A stretch of DNA of 64,000 nucleotides from contig NW_019773781.1 of the NCBI RefSeq assembly GCF_001039355.2, forward strand, positions 311,615-375,614, given 5' to 3'. The notes beneath the pieces are model-generated. The model saw nothing but the letters and a program-made list of their open reading frames with translations, searched no databases and was not told where the DNA came from. Positions 29,262 to 42,396 of the stretch are shown piece after piece. The translations under genes and the position numbers were made by a program. The stretch comes from Lingula anatina. Lineage: Eukaryota; Brachiopoda; Lingulata; Lingulida; Lingulidae. Within the stretch, counting starts at the first letter, position 1. Every line of letters starts with the position of its first letter.

Positions 29262-32200
29262 CTTCTCTGCAATACAAGTACAGATATATTTATCTTTGCT
29301 TTACAATTGGCATTGCCGCAAGATACACATAGTCTGGTAATCAAAGTGGAATCCGGGTTTCTAGAACAGCAACCCCTTCGAGAAAAGTGAAGTCTTGGTG
29401 AGAAGTTTCCAAATACTACTGTTTTGCCATCACTACATTTAAAGGTCATGACAGCGCATGCACCTAATTTGGTGACATATCACAGCCCACTGGGTTTACT
29501 AGGGTGCTCTACTCACTGATCTCTTCCAAACAGTATCTGCCAAAAATCCATACATCTATGTTACATCTATGTTTTCATAGACTACTATAGAGTTAAAGAG
29601 GGCTCAAGTCAAATCAACCCTATTTTGTTTCTAAAAGTCAATTTAAGTCGTTTTTAACATCTGTACGTAACTAGCGCTACCCCAGATTAGGCTACTAGCA
29701 GAACTCGCACAGTTTACCGGCCTCAGAGCACCCCAAGGTTTCAGAGCTCCCCAAGGTTTCAGAGCCTGCCAGAAACTCACCTCTATTCTTGGCACAGCTC
29801 TGTTAGCCACTGTCAGCTGGGGGGAGGTAAGTCACAGTCTGCTGTCTGAAACTCTTGACTGACCACATGTATCACAGACTAAAAAGTGATCTTTTTAGCT
29901 ACTGAGCAAACCAATTTGTCTGAAAATGTTTCACTGCTCCTGATTGTTCTTCCATTAAGTACAAGCAATTCCAGGTCTTTTTACCAACTGGTGTATAACA
30001 CTGCCAGCATCCACTTACAAGCAATTCCAGGTCTGTCCAAATGTTATAACAGCTAGGGCCTGCAGTCCAAGCACAGAATGAGAAACAAGTCATGAATGTA
30101 TCACTGTCTGGTAGTGCTCTTTATAAAGCTACAGTAGCTTGCTTTGACTGGGAGGAAAAGATGGGAGGACAGAATCAACAATTATACATGACATCACACA
30201 GAGAGAGCAATGAGTCAGTCCAGCTTTTTTCTTTTCATGTAGTCAATAAACCATTGGAGACATTATGGGGTTTTGTGTTTATTTCCACCTCCCAAAACGA
30301 AGGCGGAGGTATCACCACTATGTGTCCAATAACAACACATTACCCAGTCTGACTTGGTCGTGACCCACCGAGAGTTAGTCAGACACTAGAAACAACAGTT
30401 CATGTCTGGAGCTGCTGCTCCGAGAAGAAGTTTCGCTAAAAGCTGAATTCAATCCATTCTAGAACTGCTGCTCCAAAAACAAGTTCACAAGAAGGTGAAT
30501 TCAATTCACCCCAGTTACACAAAGAGCCTTACCAAGTAGAAAGTTACCCTAAACTTTAAGCGAGTCTTAGAGATTAGGGCAATTATTTAGAAAAAAATTA
30601 ATTTTCCCTGAAATTTAGTTGTTTTTTTTCCCTTATGAATGCCAAGGCAAACCTTACACAAATCAGTAGAGAAAATAAATGTGAAAATGACAGGTTTACA
30701 AGATCAACTTTGTGTTTAAAAAAAGTTTTATATCAAGGAACTTTTAGGGTATATAACCTTAATATTAATGCAAACACCATACATGCACAAAAGATTTAAC
30801 TTTTATCATAAACAATCTATATAAATCCATATAACTTAATATATTTAAATATGACAATGTTAATTGCCTCTTTCAAAACAGGACACCACAAAATATGTCA
30901 TTTCTGAAAACCACTGCTGGATAACTGTGTCAGACATGTTCAGTATCCAAAGCCATCCTAATGACATACATCATTGCGTAGAGTCCTGAAGAGGGTTTTT
31001 GACTTTGAGCCATATCGAACTGCTGATGTTTCCGTTCATTGAAGTCTTCAAACATCTTTACCACAAATCAATCAGGTAGAGTGCAGTGAAAGGGAAAGCA
31101 CTTAAGTTCTATAGCTTCAAAGGGAAGAAAAAAACATTAAAAGACCTATATATGCTCATTGCTGTGTGGGGCTTCTCAACAGACTGGCTTCTATCTGTCT
31201 TTTCAACTATATTAGCCTGGTGCATTGAGATTTCCTCAGGCTGTTTAAATGTCGCTGAACAAAATGATTCCTCAATCACACTGAGCACAAGAACACAGTC
31301 ACATATCTGGTCATATATGTGCTATCATACTTGTGAAACAGCCCCTGTCAACACAAAAAAACTTTTGGCCATACACAATACTAGACACTTTCTTCAAATT
31401 GTCATATCAATAAATTCCATTCATTAAGACATTCATTAGATCATGGGTAGTCATTCATGCACAATTTGTCTTAATGTTACCTTCTAGACTCTCTGCTAAT
31501 CCACAACCTATTATATATTCAATGTCTTGAGCTCAGCTCTAATAGATAACTTTAGCATCCTGAGCCACAGTGGAAGTTGGTGTCAAGTCTAGACAGCAGG
31601 CATCTGTGTAAAAATAGCATCATTTAAGTGACAAATAATGCAGAGTGACCTTATTTCCACTCGGCTTGCCTGTAAATATCGCTAGTGCCAGTTGGCAGCC
31701 TGTGATTGCACGCTCTGATGTGTTGGCTGACTACATCACTAATATTAAATGAGATATACATGTCTTCTACTGCCATCCTATTCCAGTACTTTTCTCCAAG
31801 TATACTGGTTAAAACAGGCTTTCTAATAAAAAAAAAAACACAACTTGATTAAGCATAATGTGTGGGTCCAGTATGCTTCATGCATTACTGATTACAGTAA
31901 TAATGGTCTACAACTTTGAAGTGCTATCTGCATGCAGGAAGGGCACCATTTCCCAGTTGTGGGTCCAAACGGGGAAAGATTTCATAATGACTGCCAATGC
32001 AGACATGCCAGAAAGCACACCAGACAAGAAAAAAGTATTAAACACTGGTGAAGGTTGTCATCTGTACGATATTAGAGCTGTGTTTTACAGCAGACATAGA
32101 ATCTGTAGTCATAAACATCAAAGATGTCATAACAGATGAAGACAGATGACAGGGAATGTTTTTTATGGAATGTCATATGCATTGCTAGGGGCTGTCACAG

Positions 32201-32452
32201 CCAGTCTTAACTCAGTATTACTCTGTTACTTCAAACCTACTACATATATATGAATGAACATATTAGACAAGTTATAAGGGCTTTCATTTTAAGAAGCATG
32301 TAAGCATGTCAGTGGTTTATCAGTCTTTTTTACAACAGAAGTATATATATGAATGGCACACCACAGTCATGACCCATGTATGCCTTCACAACCATAATGT
32401 CAACAAAGATTCTGATATCATGGTTTCATTTCACTTAATATAACATAATTAG

Positions 32453-32714
32453 AGGACTTAGACCCCATTCCTATAGACACCATCGGTCTACATAGAAAAG
32501 TCCAAGTCTGTGAAGACTCTCACTGAGTGCAATCAGCTCACTTAAATGAAATGCCTCCTCTTGGCATTGAGTAGAATACAGAAAAGCCACTTATTATATG
32601 AAGACATTGGAAACAAGAGGTGTGTCATTCAGTTAAGATGACTGCACTCAGCGTGATTCCCAACAAGGTTGAATCCATCTATACTGACTGATCTATGGGA
32701 ATGGGGTCTTAGCC
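32453..32714. mobile_element. About 260 bp fold-back element (block 1 copy B)
   Basis: Homologue of 24309-24568, with the ends GACCCCATTCCTATAGAC and CTATGGGAATGGGGTC. It is present in both duplicated copies, so it is older than the split between them. Confidence 0.75.
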
Positions 32715-33094
32715 TAAAATGTACTAGCACTTTACTGTATATCTATCCCTTTCCATGAAAATTTCAGTAACATGAACCTCAGATGCTATAACAAAGGAAA
32801 GCACAAAACTACTATGTAAAAAAAAAAGTTAATTTAAAAAATCAACAGATTTTACGGATTAACAGTAAAAGTGACAATAATAAAATACCTAAATAATAGT
32901 CTGTGCTATTATAGTATTCTAGTACAAGGTTTGTATCCAAGTAACCTTGACCTATGTTAATGTCCACTATCTCAGGTTATGTTATATCAAAACTAACTTA
33001 GACCACAAATTAAGACAAAAATTGACACCTTCACACAACTTTATTATACTTGGTTCTTTAAAACAAGCCATGAGGCAAACACATGCCTTCTATA

Positions 33095-34885
33095 GGAGCT
33101 CCCCCCCCCCCCCCACCTCCACCCTCTTACCTGTGGAATTTTCTCAATCTCAGCTGAAGTGCATACTTTCAATACTCTAACTATCCTCTTCAAAATTCCT
33201 TGGTTTTAATATTTATCATACCCTACTAGCTCTTACTGCACCTAACTGAGCACACCACATTCCAACACTGTGGCAACGTGTCTCCTTTTTACTGCTAAGG
33301 GGTTATTTCAAGGTCTTCAATTGTAATGTCAGGGTCAATCCTTTATCGAGTAAATACAAGTAAAAAACTTCACAAATTCTCCTTACTTGGTATTGCCAAA
33401 GCACCACTGTTATAATTATTATTGATTATTGTACAGCAACAAGTTCCCTTTAATATTACTACACATGTATACTTACATATACATGTATATTTATACAGCC
33501 AGGCAACTGTCCTATATAGATAGCATGATGTATGTTCTGACCCTCCTCTGGAAAAGCATTTCCAGTCAACTTGTGGTGACTTAACTACCTATACAACAAG
33601 TGCTACAATGGGTTTCTTGCCATATGAAGCCAATCTAATCCTTTTATTGCTCCACCAAAGATCAGTCTGAATGGTAACAGAGCTAAATGACATTTTGTGG
33701 GATTCACTCCCTTTGATGGATAATCATATTGTACAATTGGCTGGTATTGTATCAACTCAAGCCATCAATCCTGAACTGGAAATTTGTCTTATGTCAATGT
33801 ATATATACACCCATCTATCCAACAACTAGAGTATTCTGTTTAAGCTTTCAAGCACACATTGAGGTCATATTTACAGACAGGCAAACTTAACCCCCAAATA
33901 GTTTGACTGACATAAGTGTTTTTCAGGTGCACACATCTGCTAGAAAGAAACTACAAGATTATAAATATGGCTAAATATTATCATGATTATGTGTGTACTT
34001 GACTGTGTGAGCAAACAGCATGGTGACCAATGCTGACCCAAGCTAACATTAGATTTAAAAGCCTTGTCCACTATCACTGAGCAGAGGTCTACATATTTGT
34101 TTGAATGTATTAAAAAAAAAAAAAAGACTTTGTGAACTTGTTGTTATGTTGTGCTATTTTATTCTTTATAACATTAATAGCAAATCATCTTGCTGATAAC
34201 CCCCCTGTTAGCAATGAACCAGTGTCTATGTAAAATGAAGCTCTAAAGCTGGCACCTCCTGGAAGTGATTGGATTGCTCTGCACAAATATTCTTCTTGCC
34301 AATATGCAGTACAGAAGATGCCGTGAGCCAGACAAGCCATAAATTGTTCTTTAGACTTATTGATTTGTCTGCACAGAACCAGACTAGTTGCACTGTCCAG
34401 CAATCTTCTGAGCATACCCTTCAATTTCTCACACAGACAGGGTCAGGGATGGTTAACTCAGTTAACTACTAGTATGCCAGTCCTCTGAAAAACAGTCGAA
34501 CATTCCAGATATCATTATTGCTACCCCACAGGCTTAGTGTACACGTTAACTATGGTGGGTCTCTGAAAACCACACAACATTATAAATTTGCAACCCCACA
34601 GACTTTGCATGACATGTAACTTTGTCAGCCCTCTGGAAAAGCATAGAACATTCTAGATCTTGCCAAATACTCAGTCTAGGGGCACCTGATCACCATGCAG
34701 ACAACATATGCGATGAGGTCACACTGCTCAGGCAGGAGTGAATCATTACCCATCCACAGAGATGAAGAGAATTTTTACCATCTTCTTGTAACTTCATGTC
34801 TCAATGCAAGCCCATCAGGCATTTCCCTCTCCCTCTCGTGCTAGGTTGACAGACAGGGCGTTCTTGTGGTCTCTCGACTACTCAC
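33095..34885. other. Non-coding stretch, probably FNDC3 intron
   Basis: Unique AT-rich sequence after a C-run; nothing coding was recognised. A short GTAAGAG donor-like site on the minus strand near 33128 lacks a convincing exon. Confidence 0.6.
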
Positions 34886-35006
34886 CTCTGCTGGGATAAT
34901 ATCTCAATAATAACTGTCAGCTCCACCAAGGATCCAAAATGCGCAATGTCACAATTTCCCAGGCTCGCAATGCAGGAACTTGTTTGTTGTGAACTAAACC
35001 ATCTGC
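34886..35006 (-). other. Possible non-coding first exon of FNDC3 (alternative promoter)
   Basis: On the minus strand a strong donor AGAG/GTGAGTAG lies at 34885/34886, about 145 nt downstream of a TATAAAT at 35031-35037. The exon start is only estimated from TATA spacing. Spliced directly to exon e1, it would bring no in-frame start of its own. Translation could then begin at the Met of MVSQNG, giving a form without the extreme N-terminus. Some vertebrate FNDC3A isoforms also lack that part. No transcript evidence is available. Confidence 0.25.
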
Positions 35007-35030
35007 CAACGGTTAAACATCAGACAAGTT

Positions 35031-35037
35031 ATTTATA
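35031..35037 (-). promoter_or_regulatory. TATA-box-like TATAAAT
   Basis: TATAAAT on the minus strand (context GTTATAAATAACTT), about 30 nt upstream of the presumed start of the candidate first exon. The sequence is short, and chance occurrence in AT-rich DNA is quite possible. Confidence 0.22.
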
Positions 35038-37251
35038 ACTCGGTCCTGATACTTTTGGGATTGGAAGTGCACTATGCTCTGCCACATGGCACAGGAATAG
35101 ACAGCGTAATTTTTCCTTTTCGTGCAGAAAACAGGTTACTGACATTCATGCATAAGTTATAAGAGCTCCGGAGTAATGTCAGACACACACACGTGACAGT
35201 GCTGCCACCTGCAGGCTGTAAGCCCAGTCTACTGATCAAGACAAGACTATGTCAATTGCCATTGCAATTTATGACTTAAATCTGAAAACTTTGTCAACTT
35301 ATTCTGCGACCTTTGCCTAACAGTCAATATATCAACAAGTACATTAAGAACAACGTCCTATTGTGGTGATACGCACATAAAACACCAGAGGTCCATTCAC
35401 CTATCCATATGATCCGCTGCAGTGTTATAACATTTAGCTATCAACTTTTAATTCATTCAAATTCTACCAGCAATTAAGATATATACCAATGACGGTTGTA
35501 TGAAAAATGACCGATGTGGACTTGGTGCAATCTTTTCTGTACACAAACCATACCACATGGCACCTTAATGATCTTCCTAAGATAAATGGATACCAGCATA
35601 CTTGTTAAAAATCCATTCCGTGTATTGTTTCACCAGTGAATCCTTTGTTGCTAGAACAGACCAAACTTGTGTTTATTTAATATAATATCCTCTTACCCAT
35701 TTTTAAGGTCAGCTTTAACGTGCAAACACCAATGGCAGTATACATACCTACAGCCAAAAATTGCAGAAGAGGGTGGTGGTTTTTAACCAGAAAAAAACTG
35801 CCCTTCAGCCTCCTTAATTGATCTTACAACCCATGTCAACTTTAGATTAAAGAGGACCTTTTCCAACAAAAAAAAAAAAAAGTTCCTTTTATTCCCCCCC
35901 CCCCCCTCACTACCCCATTCCCCGCCTATGGTCCTGGTGTAACTTGACTTCATTCACTGAAAAGCATCTATATTAATCTCCTTTGTTTTCCCCATAGACG
36001 CAAAGACAAACCTGTGTATTTATGTAATCCAAAACCTTCTTCACAAGACTGGCAATTCAAACAGATGGTGATCTGAGGTCAGGTGCCCTGATAATCAAAG
36101 GTCACTTCAATAAAGCTGACACTTAGTACCCCATTCACAACAGATGGTCCTCAGCAATGAATAGTTAACCTGCTGTAATCAGATGACCAAATTACACAGA
36201 GGACCCCTATAACACACGGCTGTGTCAAATCCAACTGTACATACAGCAAAAATGGATAATTCTTCCTTAAAAACACCAATTCGTTAAAGATTCATGCCTT
36301 GCATTATTTCATAAGTAAAATCCTTTGTCTCTTGATTGGTCAGTCAGTTGGGATTATTACTGGCTTTAGCCATGTAAGCCCTGAACCAACTGCCCTAATA
36401 AGCTTCAATATCATCTTCTAGCTAGGTAACCAGTTCACTACCTCTCAATAGCCTGATATAAAGAGCATTTGGAGTTATTTCTGGTGTGCTTCCAGATGTG
36501 CTTGGGCTTATTTGAAAATGGAAAGTGCCTCCTTGTTCAACTACTGGGTTTGTGTTTTTTCATCACCTCAGTTGACATGATGGAACTCCCTTGTTGGCCT
36601 CTGCTCCATCACCATTGAATGCTCCTGAAGTCTTCTACAATCTCTCATCTTGAATTCATTTCCATTGCCCCAGTGCTAGTTATCTCCACATATTATGCTG
36701 AAATGTAAGCTTTGTAACAAGAGGGTGCAGATCTGGTGCTAATAAAGAAGTCACTCCACGAGAAAAAAAAAAAAAAAAAAATCGACCGAAGATAAAATTC
36801 TAAGCAAATTCTGCATTGCTGTCCAGCATATTCTACATTGCATATTCCTTCATATGGCCCAGTATCAGTTGTTTTCAGCAACTCGTTAAAAAAATTATGC
36901 TGTTGTGCATGTAACAGCAATGCGTCATACATTACTACATCATTTGGCGGTCTTTTATGAGCTGGAGGAATGGATAACCAGGTCAAATTAACAACCCTAA
37001 ATTTGAAGAAGGAGCAGTTTTAAACCTCTTTTATCTCTGATTGAGTGATTAATCTGGTTTATCCCTTGGCATGTAGACTCTATTTGAGTAGGATAAAAAA
37101 ACTAGTTGATGTGGTTTTGTGCGTTATAGGGAATCCATGCTTGCTTCTGTTCATAATCGTATGTACCTTTAAGGAAGATATCTAGGAAATTTTTGACAAG
37201 CTAACTTGGCACTATCACAGCAAACTGTGTCCCTTTGTGATTATGATTTCT
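35038..37251. other. Non-coding stretch
   Basis: AT-rich sequence with A- and C-runs (35868-35906, 36761-36780). A minus-strand open stretch at 36693-36986 was not recognised as any family. No other feature seen. Confidence 0.6.
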
Positions 37252-37475
37252 AATCTAACACCCCATTTCCATAGATTAGAACGACCTACTTTAGATCGAC
37301 CTAACTCCCTGGGGTTCACGCAAAATAGCTGTCAGCCGGGCGGACACGAAAGTTAATTACACCCTTACAGCTTGTAGTAGGCGGGACGGACATTTAAGTC
37401 GGATTATCTGAAAGTAATCTAGTAAGACTCCCCGCGGGGATAGATCGATCTAAAATCTATGGGAATAGAGCCTAA
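37252..37475. mobile_element. Diverged fold-back element
   Basis: Left end CACCCCATTTCCATAGATTAGA and right end TCTATGGGAATAGAG are imperfect inverted repeats related to the element at 24309. GATCGA/TCGATC repeats lie just inside them. The interior is GC-richer and contains CCCCGCGGGG. No coding frame. Confidence 0.6.
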
Positions 37476-40400
37476 GGAAGCTAATGTAATCCACCACCAA
37501 CGAACACTGTGCCCTGTGATTGAGCTCAGTCATGTGCCATTAGATTCACTTGTAATGGCTAGAAAATTAAATCAAACAGTATGCTAAAGAGCAGGTACTT
37601 CATTCCCCCATCACAACTAAACAGGAAATGTGGATTTACACAAGACTATCTCAACCCAACATACAGACCCCTCTACTCCACCATGTATGTCTACCCTCTC
37701 CCACTCATATCCAGTGAGAACAGCCGTATGTATTAAGACATTAAGAGAATAACAAATCATGCATGCTATAAAGGTCAGGTTAGGACACTAGAACAGTTAA
37801 TGGAGTGAAGGCATAATAAGCCACAGGTGCTCCTGATACTACTACTACCACTACTACAATGGGTAGTGCCCTGTTACTATATATTATAGTTGTTCAGATG
37901 GCAACTTGAGACTTGCTGGTGAAAAGCAATCCAGCTCTCAACCAGAATGTGTGATCTGATTCAGATGTGGAAAGAACAATGGGGCATTTCAGTACACAGG
38001 GAAAAGATACTATTGAGCACTGTTGTGTCTGTCTTTTAAAAAAATGAACCCATCTGAACAAACCTTAAGTAAACAACAACCTTCAAAGATGGATTTTGTT
38101 TTACACAGGTAAATTAAACAATATGTATCCCCACAAAGACCAGCAATACTAAATGAATCAAAGACACTTTACAAAACATCTATCTGTCTTTATTATCGAT
38201 ATTCTTATTTACTAATATTTTTTCATTCTGCAGTTCACTGCCCATCTTCCACCCTAAAATTGTAAATATGCTCTCGCCATGCAGAAATACATGCAAGATT
38301 TCTCTTTTTATCACACATGGTACAAGACTTCATGCAATAACATTTCCCAAGCATGCACTCATCAGCTCAATCAAAACACGCACATACACACACATTAACA
38401 CAGAACGACCAACATATTTTTGCGTGAAAAAAAATCCAATATTCATTCAAGCTGTTTACTCGCAAAAGTACATGTGCATCCCCAGATTAGGTCAAAAACG
38501 CATGCGCTCTTTTCTCCTCAGCCAGCCAGACAGCTAGCCAGTCTGCCAGTAACAAGGTACTCACAGCCAAATCAACACTAGAAAAATCACACTACCCTTC
38601 TTTTTTTCCCCTCTCTCTCACTAAAAACAACATTGCTAGGTGGCTGCCTTTGCTGTGTACAAATCCAATTTGAGGATGAGTAAGTGTGAGAGTGTGGGAA
38701 CTGGAGGTGTATCCGTGCTCTCATTTACTGTGGCCCCGATTCCAGACCAGGTCTTTTCTGGAGGCTTGTAAACAAGACTTGATTTTAACATATCTAACAG
38801 GTATAGGTGAGACTAGTGTAGTAAAGTGCTGACTCACATTTTAACCCTTAGTCCCATAAGGTACTTGGGCCCATCTTTTCCCTATACTGCTACAGTATTC
38901 TCCCCCCTCCCATATACAGGTGCAACATTAAGGTGTTGAACTGTGCAAATTCCTTATAATAACTTTTTACTAATCTCTTTTTGAACATAGACCAAGGCTA
39001 ATTTATTAATACTGGACTTGTTGAAGAAAGGTTGGACGGATGGACAGATTAAGGGACAGAAAGACAGACGGACAGACACACAGTGGTTCTCACAGCCAGA
39101 TCACTTCTGGCACATGGTGCCCATGTATGTGGAAGTGCAATAATTGCCCAAACATCCTCAGACTTGTTTTCTATACAACACAAAGGACACCAGCACATGT
39201 AATGTCAGAACAATTTAACTGGTTCAGCTAGTGTGACTCCAGTCTGCCGAGACACTGGAGACCAGAAGCAGACCCATTTCTGCAAGTTGCCAGTTGGCTG
39301 ACGACCCTCTCTTTCAAAACCAGTTTAGATATTAAACTACCCATTCATATCAAAAGTTTTTTAACCCAAGAAAAAACTCCTTTCCTTTTCAGAAAAGTCC
39401 AAAATATGGTCTTAGTAAATCTACCTCATGGTAACTGTATTTTGGATTCCTCAAAACACAAAAAGAATTTCAGACACCAGTTTTACTTTCAAACATGGTA
39501 TTTGCTGCACTGATAGTCTCTGCTTGAGAAAATGCAATCAACTTTTCCATTCTCACCTGACAAAAATGAGTTGCTTTCAGTACACACAAGAGTCTATTCA
39601 AATCATCAGGTGCAAACATGAAAGGTCTCTCAAAGGTTTTACATAAACAAGAAAAACTTAAAAGAAAACTGCTTCGATGTTAACGCCCTAGTCAAATGTC
39701 TATCTTTCCCAGTCTTGCCTAGCCTGAGGAAATAAGCCAATGGATAACTTATGTACAGGAAACTAAGCCAAGTTTAACTTCCTGGAAATAACAAATTGGG
39801 CTGCAGGAATCAATCAGAGATGAACAGTACTTATTGATGATCAGCCTTCCCCTTACATCCTTTATCGGCACAGATTTAGCTGGCTTATCACTTCAGACAT
39901 AATATTTGACTTTTCCGATTTCCGCCATGTTTCAAATAACTTAAAGACTGACAAACATCTCTTTCCAATTTTTGGTTTTTCCCAACTAATACAGAAAGTG
40001 ATTTAAGATATACAACTGCACCAAAACCAATCCCTTTCTTTTATCAAATATACTTCTCAGAGATATTTGCCTCCAAGTCTCTATTAAATAAATCTAATTT
40101 TACAAGAGAGCAACCTGACGGGGAAACACCCAAACACTTGGCAAAGTACATAAGTCCTGAGAATGTCAATGGGTGCCATTCTTCATTGTATTTTTAAAAT
40201 AACAGACACAGATTCTCCATTCTTGGACAACTTCAAAATAATGCGCATGATATTCTGAGACAGTTACAAACAAATTAATATTGTTCATATTGTACAGTTG
40301 TATGGATAATTCAATTGAAGACATTCCCTGAAACTTAACTGTCACCACTTGAAAAATAGATATTTTTATCTGGTCCCTTGGCCATCAACTACACTGCTAC

Positions 40401-42396
40401 CAGGACAAACAGTTCAGTCTACAGACAGGGCAATTTCCATGAGACATATCATCCTTAGCTGGTCTCTTTTTTGAATTTAACACTTGGCAACTGTTTCTAA
40501 GAATGAACATTTTGACGTGGCCCCTGCACCATAGACAGGTTCAGGTTACTTGGAGAGGATGTTCTTCAGAATCTAATCCAGTCAAACACATGGCTTTGTT
40601 TACATGCATTTGGCACATCATGCTCTCTTCTCTTCCTGGAACATTTTAGTTCATGCTGGTAATAAGACCAGGGGGAAAAAGCCTTACCATCACCTGAACA
40701 TAGTACCCGAGTTTTCAACTTTTAGGGTGGCATACAAGTAGTGAGAAAAGATAAAGAGTACTCATGGATACGGGATGCCAGGTTTTCCTGCAACTATAAC
40801 AAGTAAACTTTCCCTTGTCCATGCATTGCATGCTATTCTATTTGGCAACAGCAATCTAGCTTATTTCAATTTATCAATCTAGTGTTTTAAGAACTACTTG
40901 AAAATAAGCCGTGCTATCTCACTGACTCAGCCTCAGTGACAGTCAACACAATGCCACAAGTAATAAGATCCATGGTTATAACAAAGCATTTACCTATACA
41001 CAAACTGACATACTGTCAGCCCATTAATGATATTAACTGCTTCATTCATTTGATTAATGAATTAGGCTTGGCAATGTACAATGTGATATTTATTGCACTG
41101 TTTCCTCATTTCCTATGAAGTCAGACTAATTTCCATTAATAGCAAAGATTTTTTCTAAGGACAAATGTCACAAGGCAACAAATTTTCAGTGACACAAACC
41201 TATAATAAATAAGGATCTTTAAAGAATTGCCCCGACTTCGTGAAGCAAAAGCCTGATGGCAATCCCCTCCCTGAAATCCTTCTGTAACCATATGTAATAC
41301 CCAATTGCTCTAACAGCATCACAGGTTCTGATGCATTTGCAATCAAGCCTCTATCTCACGAAAAATAATTATATGTCTTTTAAATAAAAGCAATGTGAAT
41401 GGTTTTACGTAAAAGATAGAATACAGACATGTAGCTTTATATAACAGTGACGCACCTTTTATTCATGTGGCCATGTAGCTTTCCATCAAGGAAATGAGAT
41501 TATATCAAAGATGTGAAAGGCAAACTACAGGTGTGAAATTTCACCCTAACAGACCTCGATGGTTCTGCCATATTGTTCCCAAAGTTGTCTTCTTCTCCCT
41601 TGCCACACATTCCCAGTGCTGTATCTAAAGAATATTTTCCCATATATATCTTTGAACTACAAAACAAATAAATGACCAAATCTTCAACTTAAACTACCTT
41701 TAACAGACACAAATATTTTGCGACTGAAAGTTGAAACATGTCATAAATATCAATACCAATTCGACAGTTCAACCCCCCCCCCCCCCACCCTCCATTATCA
41801 CTATTGTAAACCTATGGACATGTATGCTTTTAAAACCTTCTAAAAACACTTCACAAATTACAGAAATGTCTCGAGGGAGTACAATGTAAATTCTACATAC
41901 ATTGACCTGAAGTTTGGCTTCCTTTGAAAATGCAGTTCTATATTACTCTGTCATAACTGTGGTCATGTTCACACCAGGCTTTACTTAATCGAAGGACTAC
42001 TTGTATCAAGTCCAAGTAGCGAACAGCCAGATTGCTTATACTTGTAATTGGATTCCAAATGTCTGAAACACAACTGAGGTCCTAAGGGGGAGGTGAAGTG
42101 GCATGAGGCAGCCAGTTTCTGGGTGTCAATATTGCTATGCATTTAATTTAGAACTGATGAGAACAGGACAGGCATCATTCTGTCAAGAACTGCCTACAGC
42201 TGTGGAGATTAGACCTGACATAATCTCCAGACTAATCCCATTTAGTTTCCATCTCCAGTCTCTCCTCAGACAGCCTGGGCACAGCTGATTGATTGGTATT
42301 GATCACAGATCCAAGCCTGAAAGAGCCTGGTTAGTGGTAGGGATGATCTCCTCAGCCATGCTCACACCTGGACTACACAAGACTGAAATAGTCTAA
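37476..42396. other. Non-coding stretch, unique
   Basis: Nearly 5 kb of unique AT-rich sequence with a C-run at 41767-41784. No splice-bounded coding segment, RNA gene or transposon ends were recognised. Confidence 0.6.

Larger units (their letters stand above)
24961..33094. repeat. 8.1 kb duplicated block 1, copy B
   Basis: Second copy of 16573-24959, containing FNDC3 exon e1 copy B. It lacks the 337 bp MITE and has an expanded CA tract (29173-29256), about 45 extra bp near 29595-29650 and a small tandem duplication near 29726-29760. It runs on into unique sequence after the C-run at about 33101. Confidence 0.92.

Noticed and set aside
36693-36986. 97-codon minus-strand frame (MTWLSIPPAHKRPPNDVVMY...)
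   Set aside because: It looks less repetitive than most, but ends in a poly-Phe run from an A-tract and I recognise no family; it could be a transposon remnant, with no evidence.
37300-37335. Minus-strand VNPRE-like translation resembling the FNDC3 N-terminal VNPGE motif
   Set aside because: It lies inside a fold-back repeat element, has no flanking conserved residues and no splice sites.
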